Shown in pieces: positions 1 through 5,006 of a stretch of DNA of 5,006 nucleotides. The position numbers and the translations under genes are program-made. The notes beneath the pieces are model-generated. The model was given only the letters and a program-made list of their open reading frames with translations, made no database searches and was not told the DNA's origin. The stretch comes from an uncultured Clostridia bacterium (lineage in GTDB: Bacteria > Bacillota > Clostridia > Oscillospirales > CAG-272), in assembly GCA_946061315.1 (NCBI GenBank), contig CAMGRB010000119.1, forward strand, positions 1 to 5,006, read 5' to 3'. Position 1 is the first letter of the stretch; each line of letters starts with the position of its first letter.

Positions 1-59
1 AGTCGAACCATCAACCTGCTGATTACAAATCAGCTGCTCTGCCATTGAGCCACACCAGC
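1..59 (-). tRNA. tRNA-Thr (anticodon UGU), 3' end cut by window edge
   Basis: Read on the minus strand, the sequence folds as a tRNA. The 5' acceptor strand is GCTGGTG (59-53), followed by TG and a D-stem GCTC/GAGC. The anticodon stem GCTGA/TCAGC (34-30 and 22-18) encloses the loop TTTGTAA, and the anticodon TGT lies at 27-25. Next come a five-base variable loop AGGTT, the T-stem 5' strand GATGG and the T-loop TTCGACT, which ends exactly at base 1. The 3' strands of the T and acceptor stems lie outside the window. UGU reads the threonine codon ACA. The gene has its own strong promoter at 82-110. Other tRNAs may follow beyond the window, but that cannot be seen here. Confidence 0.95.
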
Positions 60-81
60 ACGGACCCTCGCGACGATATGT

Positions 82-110
82 ATTCTATCATACATTTTTT
101 TATTTGTCAA
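82..110 (-). promoter_or_regulatory. Sigma-A promoter of tRNA-Thr
   Basis: On the minus strand a perfect -35 box TTGACA (110-105) is followed by a 17-nt spacer and a -10 box TAGAAT (87-82), five of six matches to TATAAT. The three bases before the -10 box are TGA, giving an extended -10 element (TGn). Transcription should start near base 75, about 16 nt before the mature tRNA 5' end at 59, leaving a short leader for RNase P to remove. The surroundings are AT-rich, as is usual for stable-RNA promoters. The position directly upstream of the tRNA and the textbook spacing make this a confident call. Confidence 0.85.
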
Positions 111-186
111 TATATAAATTTAATTTTCTGAAAATAATTTCGTGCCTTGTTTTTCCTCTCACGGTGTCAGAAAACGCGTGTAAATA

Positions 187-206
187 CGGGCGGAGAAGCC
201 CGCCCG
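187..206 (-). terminator. GC-rich hairpin, possible weak terminator of the operon
   Basis: CGGGCGG (187-193) pairs perfectly with CCGCCCG (200-206) around a six-base loop. It begins 22 nt after the stop codon of the small membrane protein gene. On the minus strand the stem is followed by TATTTACACG, so the U-tract is short and interrupted. A 7-bp all-GC stem directly after the last gene and before the tRNA promoter fits a transcription terminator. The poor T-run suggests it is weak, depends on other factors, or mainly protects the mRNA 3' end. Confidence 0.45.
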
Positions 207-228
207 CAAGCAGTAACCGTACGGAATA

Positions 229-591
229 CTATGCCGCGCTGTTTGTGATAGCGATAGCAATGATTATATAAAGCACGTTGGCAACCGCTATTATCGCGTC
301 TGTGGCTGTAAACGTTACAACCGAAACTTTAAGCTTGCCATCGGGCTTCAGCACAAGTGCAACTATGTTGAGAATCAAAGCCACGGCGGCAACGATAGCC
401 GTGCCTATTCCGAAAATCACGAGCAGTACCGCGGAAATTGCTCCCCCGACAGCCTCTCCCGTCGTGGGATCAACGGTAAAATGAGATTGCAAAACACCCG
501 TGAACAAGGCGGTTGAGTAAACGAGTCCTACAAGGGCTACCGCAGTTATTATTATTGAAATTATGTGTGGAACTTTGCTTTTGTTTTTCAT
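229..591 (-). CDS. Small hydrophobic membrane protein of unknown function, 3 TM helices
   Basis: I do not recognise this 120-residue protein. It opens with a short basic segment (MKNKSK) and has three strongly hydrophobic stretches at about residues 9-33, 50-81 and 89-116. Loops with charge are few: roughly 37-47 (DPTTGE) between the first and second helix, and a KPDGKLK turn at 82-88 between the second and third. There is no arginine, no cysteine and no recognisable catalytic motif. By the positive-inside rule the N-terminus and the lysine-rich turn would be cytoplasmic and residues 34-49 outside. The start is well supported by GAGGAG six bases upstream (603-598). It begins 24 nt after the yycJ-like gene on the same strand, so it is probably the last gene of that operon, followed by the hairpin at 187-206. 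The clear ribosome binding site and a continuous membrane-protein pattern argue for a real gene. Its role (small integral membrane protein, accessory subunit, or lineage-specific orphan) cannot be read from the sequence. Confidence 0.8.
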   Translation of the reverse strand: MKNKSKVPHIISIIITAVALVGLVYSTALFTGVLQSHFTVDPTTGEAVGGAISAVLLVIFGIGTAIVAAVALILNIVALVLKPDGKLKVSVVTFTATDAIIAVANVLYIIIAIAITNSAA

Positions 592-597
592 ATTTTT

Positions 598-603
598 CTC
601 CTC
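598..603 (-). promoter_or_regulatory. Shine-Dalgarno site of the small membrane protein gene
   Basis: On the minus strand GAGGAG lies six bases before the ATG at 591-589, in an A-rich setting. It is among the strongest ribosome binding sites in the window. It fixes the start of the small gene and supports it being expressed on its own account rather than only by coupling to the upstream gene. Confidence 0.8.
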
Positions 604-615
604 TTTTCAAAGAAT

Positions 616-1419
616 TTATATAACTTTTCCGCACGATATCGGGTCTGTTACCATAACGGCGCAGGTGGGCGATGCGATGCCGAGATATACGTTATTAAAA
701 CCGCATTTGTCAAGCGCGTTCCTCGAGGCAAAAAACGCCGCCTCGGGTGTGTTGTTCTCACGGCTTAAGTGCGCAAGTGTAAAGTTTATTGTACCCGCAT
801 TTGCAAGAGCGCATACGAGCGATGCACAATCTTCGTTTGAAAGATGCCCGTTTTCCGAGAGTATTCTGCTCTTTAAGAAATCGGGATATCTGCCGTAAAT
901 GAGCATATCCCTGTCGTGATTTGACTCTACTATAACGTTTCGGCAACCGAAAAGGGATTCTTTTATCTCGCTTGTCACGTGCCCCATATCAGTTGCTATG
1001 CCGAGTGTATCGCCGTCGTCGGACGTTATTCTGTAGCCGACGTTTTGCACGCTGTCGTGCGGAATGGCAAAGGACGAAAGGTGCAAGGAGCCTATACTCT
1101 GTTCGTATTTTACACAATGCTCCACGGCGTTTTTCTGTATATACTTACTGCTCCTTGATATAAAATCGAGAGAGGGTGAGGTTATATGTATCGGGATCTG
1201 ATATTTTTTCGATATTACCTCAAGCGCGCTTATGTGGTCGCTGTGCTCGTGCGTTACAAATATTGCGCTTATATTCTCGGTGGACGTTGCCACCGAGGCA
1301 AGCGACTTTTCGACCGAGAGGGCGCTTTTGCCCGCGTCGATGAGAATTTCGGTTTTTCCGTCCTTTACGTAGATGCAGTTACCGCCCGAGCCTGAAAAAA
1401 GGGTGTAGGCAGTTATCAT
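616..1419 (-). CDS. YycJ/WalJ-family metallo-beta-lactamase-fold hydrolase
   Basis: This 267-residue cytosolic protein belongs to the MBL-fold group of YycJ/WalJ, whose members are metal-dependent hydrolases thought to act as nucleases. Visible motifs in order: the N-terminal strand with SGSGGNC (9-15), DAG (28-30), the metal-binding THEHSDH (56-62; H57, H59, D61, H62), PHD (120-122; H121), ATDMGH (142-147; D144), ESNHD (165-169), GRYPDFLKSRILSENGHLSN (176-195) and LAHLSRENN (215-223; H217). All expected metal ligands are present, so the enzyme should be active. The reading frame is open for 15 more codons upstream, but the start is placed at 1419. That ATG begins the conserved first strand and forms an ATGA overlap with the galK stop, whereas the longer form adds a proline/arginine-rich stretch lying wholly inside galK. 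The Shine-Dalgarno site is weak (AAAGG, only four bases away), consistent with translation coupled to galK. In Bacillus the yycJ gene sits with the WalRK two-component genes; none are visible here, so this could be a paralogue. The exact substrate is not known from sequence. Confidence 0.9.
   Translation of the reverse strand: MITAYTLFSGSGGNCIYVKDGKTEILIDAGKSALSVEKSLASVATSTENISAIFVTHEHSDHISALEVISKKYQIPIHITSPSLDFISRSSKYIQKNAVEHCVKYEQSIGSLHLSSFAIPHDSVQNVGYRITSDDGDTLGIATDMGHVTSEIKESLFGCRNVIVESNHDRDMLIYGRYPDFLKSRILSENGHLSNEDCASLVCALANAGTINFTLAHLSRENNTPEAAFFASRNALDKCGFNNVYLGIASPTCAVMVTDPISCGKVI
1416..1419 (-). other. ATGA stop/start overlap (galK to yycJ-like)
   Basis: The TGA stop of galK (1418-1416) and the ATG of the next gene (1419-1417) share bases as ATGA. 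With only a weak Shine-Dalgarno site ahead, ribosomes finishing galK probably restart here, which ties the amounts of the two proteins together. Confidence 0.85.
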
Positions 1420-2696
1420 AAAACCTTTATTGCTCCGTCGGCACGGATGCGGAGAACGTGGCAAGCACCCTCGCCGAACGCCTCGTCCATAACCTTTTTA
1501 TATTTCTCCGTGTACTCGGTCGGCACAAACGCCTGCGTTGTGCCCGCAAAGCCGCCGCCGTGAACTCTGAACGCGCCGCCAACGTCCGCAAGCACGGACT
1601 CGGCAAGGCAAAGAGCCAAAGAAAGCCCCTGTTCCGACACGTTCTTTACCGTATAGACGTTTTGCAGGTACTTAAAGCTCGAATTTCCGGATTTCAAAAC
1701 GTATTCAAAAAACGTCTTTATATCACCGCTTATGAGCGCATTTGCCTGCTTTTCAACTCTTACGTTTTCGTCAAAGAAGTGGAGGGAGCGCAAAATCGCA
1801 CGGTCGCCGACCGCCTCGCGCAGCTCCTTTATATGCGAGAGGACGTCGCTCTTTTCTATTTCTCTTAAAACCTCTTTGCCAAAGAATTTTGCAACGGATT
1901 TCATCTCGGCGGGAACGGATGCGTAGTCCTCGTTAAGATCCGCGTGGTTGCCACCCGTATCGACTATGCAAAGGGAGTAGCCTGCGCCCGTTAAATCAAA
2001 GTCTATTTTCTTTATTTCGGGGCGGGACGTGTCTTTGAAATCTATGTAAACAACTCCGCCGACTGCACACGCGGTCTGGTCCATAAGTCCGCACGGCTTG
2101 CCGAAAAACCTGTTCTCCGCAAACTGCGCCATCTTTGCAATATCGGCATTGTCCGCTTTTCCGTCGTTATAGAGGTAGTTAAAGATATTTCCCACCATTA
2201 CCTCAAATGCGGCAGAGGACGAAAGCCCCGAGCCTTTGAACACGTCGGAGGTCGTATAAGCAACATACCCGCCTGTTTTGAGCGATGCGTCGGAAAATGC
2301 CCTTGCCATACCTGCAACAAGCGATACGGACTTGAATTTGTGACACTCCCTCGGCTCTTTGTACTCATCGAGCACAACTACGTCCTCGTCAAAGCCCTTG
2401 CTTTTTATCCTTACCGTGCCGTCATCCGTTTTCGACGCTACGGCTATTATATCGAGGTCTATGGAGCCTGCAAGCACCTTGCCGTGATTGTGGTCGGTGT
2501 GGTTGCCCGAAATCTCGCTCCTGCCCGGAACGGAGAAAAGCGAAACCTCACGCTCACCGTATATCGACAAAAACTCCTCTGCGGCTTCCTCGTATCTCTT
2601 TTTCTGATACGCTATTTTGTCGGAGCCGTAAATCTCCGCAAGGCGAGCATCAAGGCCGCCGTCTTTTATAAAGTTCAAAAGTCCCGTTGTGTTCAT
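1416..2696 (-). CDS. galK: Galactokinase-like GHMP sugar kinase, clostridial GNHTDHN variant
   Basis: This 426-residue GHMP-family kinase most likely phosphorylates galactose at C1 with ATP in the cytosol, the first step of the Leloir pathway. Three family signatures are present: the sugar-binding motif PGRSEISGNHTDHNHG (57-72), the ATP phosphate-binding loop GSGLSSSAA (155-163), and the C-terminal HGGGFAG loop (379-385). The catalytic pair is kept as R59 and D206 (in GLMDQ, 203-207). The protein is longer than typical GalK (about 380-400) because some 22 extra residues precede the first motif. Two things are odd. The canonical GEHTDYN glutamate, which contacts galactose in known structures, is asparagine here (N65). 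The segment usually reading SEYNxRR is NEDYASVP (255-262), keeping the tyrosine (Y258) but losing the arginines. These features recur in clostridial proteins annotated as galactokinase, so substrate identity is inferred. A good Shine-Dalgarno site (GGGAG) lies seven bases before the ATG, which overlaps the ymdB stop by four bases. No galT or galE is visible nearby. Confidence 0.88.
   Translation of the reverse strand: MNTTGLLNFIKDGGLDARLAEIYGSDKIAYQKKRYEEAAEEFLSIYGEREVSLFSVPGRSEISGNHTDHNHGKVLAGSIDLDIIAVASKTDDGTVRIKSKGFDEDVVVLDEYKEPRECHKFKSVSLVAGMARAFSDASLKTGGYVAYTTSDVFKGSGLSSSAAFEVMVGNIFNYLYNDGKADNADIAKMAQFAENRFFGKPCGLMDQTACAVGGVVYIDFKDTSRPEIKKIDFDLTGAGYSLCIVDTGGNHADLNEDYASVPAEMKSVAKFFGKEVLREIEKSDVLSHIKELREAVGDRAILRSLHFFDENVRVEKQANALISGDIKTFFEYVLKSGNSSFKYLQNVYTVKNVSEQGLSLALCLAESVLADVGGAFRVHGGGFAGTTQAFVPTEYTEKYKKVMDEAFGEGACHVLRIRADGAIKVL
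2693..2696 (-). other. ATGA stop/start overlap (ymdB to galK)
   Basis: The ymdB TGA stop (2695-2693) overlaps the galK ATG (2696-2694) as ATGA. Together with the Shine-Dalgarno site inside the end of ymdB, this indicates co-transcription and coupled translation. Confidence 0.85.
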
Positions 2697-3487
2697 TGTA
2701 TATCTCCCGAATATTTTATATTTTTTGTGTTAAAAGCCTTCCACGTGTCTGTATTTATATCAAATATCGCACCCTGGCACTCAATATCGCCCTCGGCAAA
2801 ATCGAATTTTGCCATCATCTTGGTGCGTAGCTTGTGTATGACCGCTTCCTTTTTTACTCCGAGGATACTGTCCGTCGCCCCGCACATACCGAGGTCGGTG
2901 ATATAGCCGCACGAGGAGTCTATAATCTGCGCGTCGGCGGTCTGTACGTGCGTGTGCGTTCCGTAAATTACCGACACTTTGTCGGCAAAACTGTACGCTA
3001 TCGCCTTTTTTTCGCCCGTTGCCTCCGCGTGTATATCGAGCACGGCAAAATCGTATTTTCCCTCGTTTCTTGCAAGGGAGCGCTCCACCGCCTCAAACGG
3101 AGAGCCGCACGCTTCCATAAACGCTTCACCGAGCACGTTCATAAAAAGTATCCGCACCCCGTCGGCGTCTATTATGCAGTCACCGTGACCGGGGTTTGAG
3201 TCGGGGTAATTAAGCGGACGCAGTATCCGATTTTCGTCGTCAAGATAGGAAAAAATGCTCGATTTGCGCCACACGTGGTTGCCCGTTGTTATAACGTCCG
3301 CCCCGTTTGCAAGCAGAAGCTCGGCACTCTCCCTGTCTATACCGTTTGGCTCCGCGCAGTTCTCCGCGTTTACGGCAACTGCGTTTACACCGTATTTTTT
3401 TCTTATACGCCAAAGCGTTTTTGCAACGTATTCGGCGCCCCTCGGTCCCACTATGTCGCCGAGAGCCAAAAGTCTGAATGCTTTCAT
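2693..3487 (-). CDS. ymdB: YmdB-family metallophosphoesterase (2',3'-cyclic nucleotide phosphodiesterase)
   Basis: This 264-residue protein matches the YmdB family in length and motifs. The family is a dinuclear metal phosphodiesterase that hydrolyses 2',3'-cyclic nucleotides and, in Bacillus subtilis, affects the switch between motility and biofilm formation. Expected metal and catalytic residues are all visible: D11 in GDIVG, E42 and N43 in NAEN, N70 and H71 in TGNHVW, H153 in DIHAE, and H178 and H180 in GTHTHVQTADAQ (177-187). The family-typical ITDLGMCG follows at 196-203. There is no signal peptide or membrane segment, so it acts in the cytosol. It starts 32 nt after the pncB stop with a modest ribosome binding site (GGAAAA) and overlaps galK by four bases. 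In Bacillus ymdB follows rny (RNase Y); here it stands between pncB and galK. Biochemical activity is inferred from conserved residues. Confidence 0.93.
   Translation of the reverse strand: MKAFRLLALGDIVGPRGAEYVAKTLWRIRKKYGVNAVAVNAENCAEPNGIDRESAELLLANGADVITTGNHVWRKSSIFSYLDDENRILRPLNYPDSNPGHGDCIIDADGVRILFMNVLGEAFMEACGSPFEAVERSLARNEGKYDFAVLDIHAEATGEKKAIAYSFADKVSVIYGTHTHVQTADAQIIDSSCGYITDLGMCGATDSILGVKKEAVIHKLRTKMMAKFDFAEGDIECQGAIFDINTDTWKAFNTKNIKYSGDIQ
2704..2708 (-). promoter_or_regulatory. Shine-Dalgarno site of galK, inside the end of ymdB
   Basis: On the minus strand GGGAG lies seven bases before the galK ATG, within the last codons of ymdB. It fixes the galK start at 2696 and supports the N-terminal extension being translated. 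Confidence 0.75.
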
Positions 3488-3519
3488 TCTTTTTCCGTTT
3501 CTATGCTTTTCAGCCGTGT

Positions 3520-4968
3520 TTAATTGTATCTTCTCTTTAAGAGCTCGTGTTTCTCGTTCCAGAGCTTTTCGGAGAGGTCAACGTAATAGTTGTGCGGATT
3601 TTCAAAACGCAAAACCTCGTCCCACATAGAAGCAAGCTCCTCTTTGCATCTTTCCTTTATTTTATCTACCGACGGCGACTCATATACGCACTCGCCGTTT
3701 ATAAATATCGGAACGAGGAGCTTCTTCACCGTAAAATCGGTCATTATCTTTCTTTTCCAGATATAATCCGGGTCGAAAAGCTCGTACGGCTCGCTCTCGT
3801 CTATCTCCTCGTCGTGCAGAGTTATAAGATCTGCCTCCGCCTTGCCCGTTTCCTTTGAGTAGAAGCGGTAAAGCGCCTTGAAATCGGGATTGGTTATCTT
3901 TGCGGCGTTTTCGCTTATCTTTATTTTCGGTATTATCTTTCCGTTTTCGTCCTCAACGGCACTCATCTTGTAAACGCAACCGAAAACGGGCTCGCTCTTC
4001 GAGGTTATCATTCTCTCACCGACGCCAAAGGCGTCAACCTCGGCACCCTGTATGAGAATATCCCTTATAATATATTCGTCAAGTGAGTTGGAAACGACTA
4101 TTTTGCAATCGGTAAGCCCTGCGGCATCGAGCATCTTTCTCGCCTTTTTGGTAAGATAGGTTATATCGCCCGAGTCAAGCCTTATTGCCGTGTGTTTAAG
4201 TTCTTCCTCGGTAAGACATTCCTTAAACGCTTTTATGGCGTTTGGAATACCGCTTCCCAATGCGTTGTAGGTGTCTACAAGGAGCGTCGGGCTTTTCGGA
4301 TATAACTTGCAATAAGTTACAAACGCCTCGTACTCCGTGTCAAACATCTGCACCCACGAGTGAGCCATGGTGCCCCCTGCGGGAACGCCGAACATTTTAT
4401 CCGAAAGAGCGCAGGCGGTCGATGCACAACCTCCGATATATGCGGCTCTTGCGCCGTATATTGCGGCGTCCGGACCGTGCGCACGGCGCGAGCCGAACTC
4501 GGAAACGGGTCTGCCGTCTGCCGCCCTTACTATCCTCGACGCCTTGGTTGCAACAAGGCATTGGTGGTTGAGTATCAAAAGAATAAAGGTTTCCACAAAC
4601 TGCGCCTCGGGAGCAGGTGCGCGCACCGTCAAAATCGGCTCGTGCGGGAAAATTACCGTTCCTTCCTCAACCGCGTAAATATCGCCGGTAAAACGAAAGG
4701 TTTTAAGATAATCAAGAAACTTTTCGTCAAAAATATTCTTTGAGCGAAGGTACTCTATATCGTCATCGTCAAACCTTATCGATTTGATATACTCTATTAT
4801 CTGTTCAAGTCCTGCGGCAATGGCATATCCGCCGCCGTCGGGCACCTTTCTGAAAAAGACGTCGAAGTAGGAGATTTTATCCTTCATACCCGAGGCAAAA
4901 TATCCTCTCGCCATCGTCATCTCGTAAAAATCGCATAAAAGCGTCAAGTGTCTGTCGCTTATATTCAT
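3520..4968 (-). CDS. pncB: Nicotinate phosphoribosyltransferase
   Basis: This 482-residue cytosolic enzyme joins nicotinate to PRPP, with ATP hydrolysis, to give nicotinate mononucleotide, the first step of NAD salvage (Preiss-Handler pathway). The length fits the Firmicute/human-type family. Motifs in order: the N-terminal LLCDFYEMTMARGYF (10-24), EFGSRRAHG (157-165), GTMAHSW (199-205) with H203 as the histidine expected to be phosphorylated, LVDTYN (230-235), IRLDSGD (262-268), SNSLDEY (293-299) and FGVGERM (314-320), the phosphate/ribose-binding parts of the type II PRTase barrel. All key residues are present and the C-terminal domain is complete. The start is supported by AGGGG seven bases upstream and by the N-terminal motif at the usual distance. 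It is the first visible gene of the minus-strand operon; only 38 nt upstream are in the window, so its promoter is not resolved. Confidence 0.96.
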   Translation of the reverse strand: MNISDRHLTLLCDFYEMTMARGYFASGMKDKISYFDVFFRKVPDGGGYAIAAGLEQIIEYIKSIRFDDDDIEYLRSKNIFDEKFLDYLKTFRFTGDIYAVEEGTVIFPHEPILTVRAPAPEAQFVETFILLILNHQCLVATKASRIVRAADGRPVSEFGSRRAHGPDAAIYGARAAYIGGCASTACALSDKMFGVPAGGTMAHSWVQMFDTEYEAFVTYCKLYPKSPTLLVDTYNALGSGIPNAIKAFKECLTEEELKHTAIRLDSGDITYLTKKARKMLDAAGLTDCKIVVSNSLDEYIIRDILIQGAEVDAFGVGERMITSKSEPVFGCVYKMSAVEDENGKIIPKIKISENAAKITNPDFKALYRFYSKETGKAEADLITLHDEEIDESEPYELFDPDYIWKRKIMTDFTVKKLLVPIFINGECVYESPSVDKIKERCKEELASMWDEVLRFENPHNYYVDLSEKLWNEKHELLKRRYN

Positions 4969-4975
4969 TGAATTA

Positions 4976-4980
4976 CCCCT
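4976..4980 (-). promoter_or_regulatory. Shine-Dalgarno site of pncB
   Basis: On the minus strand AGGGG lies seven bases before the ATG at 4968-4966, in an otherwise A/T-only leader. It settles the choice of pncB start. Confidence 0.8.
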
Positions 4981-4987
4981 TTATTTT

Positions 4988-5004
4988 AATTTCATCTTGA
5001 AATT
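4988..5004. promoter_or_regulatory. AT-rich palindrome upstream of pncB, possible operator
   Basis: AATTTCA (4988-4994) is an exact inverted repeat of TGAAATT (4998-5004) around a three-base centre, 19 bases upstream of the pncB start codon. NAD-salvage genes in Firmicutes are often controlled by repressors such as NiaR that bind palindromes near the promoter, so an operator is possible. The arms do not let me name a regulator, and AT-rich spacers produce such symmetry by chance. As an RNA hairpin on the minus strand it lacks a following T-run, so it is not a terminator in that direction. Confidence 0.25.
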
Positions 5005-5006
5005 TT

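Noticed and set aside
124..174. Inverted repeat TTTTCTGA / TCAGAAAA with a 35-base loop
   Set aside because: AT-rich arms, a long unpaired loop and overlap with the region just upstream of the tRNA promoter make a functional hairpin unlikely; such matches occur by chance in AT-rich spacers.
217..224. Palindrome CCGTACGG just after the last gene's stop codon
   Set aside because: An 8-bp palindrome without a loop or T-run is too short to call a terminator or an operator.
1420..1464. Longer N-terminus for the yycJ-like gene
   Set aside because: The added 15 residues lie wholly inside galK, are Pro/Arg/Ser-rich and precede the usual first strand of the family; the ATG at 1419 gives the ATGA overlap seen also at the ymdB-galK junction.
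2340..2906. 188-codon plus-strand open frame
   Set aside because: It lies antisense across the well-conserved galK and ymdB genes, has no recognisable motif and shows no low-entropy or domain pattern; it is a shadow of the minus-strand coding sequence. The same applies to the other plus-strand frames in the window.
3523..3528. TACAAT on the minus strand as an internal -10 box ahead of ymdB
   Set aside because: It is the Tyr-Asn end of pncB. The hexamer 17 bases upstream (AACACG) is a poor -35 and there is no TGn extension, so an internal promoter is not supported.

Overview
The window looks like ordinary chromosomal DNA from a low-to-moderate GC Firmicute, probably a gut-type clostridium. 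This rests on protein families, not on a database search: a Firmicute-type nicotinate phosphoribosyltransferase, a YmdB phosphodiesterase, a YycJ/WalJ-type metallo-hydrolase, a galactokinase with the GNHTDHN motif I associate with Clostridia, and purine-rich Shine-Dalgarno sites (AGGGG, GGGAG, GAGGAG). Codons are often G/C-ending and A/T-rich sequence is confined to spacers. I see no mobile element, CRISPR array, phage gene or abrupt change in composition.

Layout: everything runs on the minus strand. From right to left in transcription order come a 38-nt leader with an AT-rich palindrome (4969-5006), pncB (4968-3520), ymdB (3487-2693), a galactokinase-like galK (2696-1416), a YycJ/WalJ-like metallo-beta-lactamase-fold hydrolase (1419-616) and a small three-helix membrane protein (591-229). 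Gaps are 32 nt, -4, -4 and 24 nt. The two overlaps are ATGA junctions, so the five genes very probably share one transcript with translational coupling in the middle. A GC hairpin (187-206) lies just after the last gene. Beyond it are a strong sigma-A promoter (82-110) and a tRNA-Thr(UGU) gene (59-1) that is cut by the window edge after its T-loop.

Function: the operon joins NAD salvage (pncB), 2',3'-cyclic nucleotide hydrolysis (ymdB), sugar phosphorylation (galK-like), a nuclease-like hydrolase (yycJ-like) and an unknown membrane protein. No single pathway links them; the simplest reading is a housekeeping cluster held together by tight packing. The points most worth a second look are the altered sugar-binding motif of the GalK-like kinase, the unusual gene combination and the orphan membrane protein. 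I did not find convincing evidence of a new biological system.
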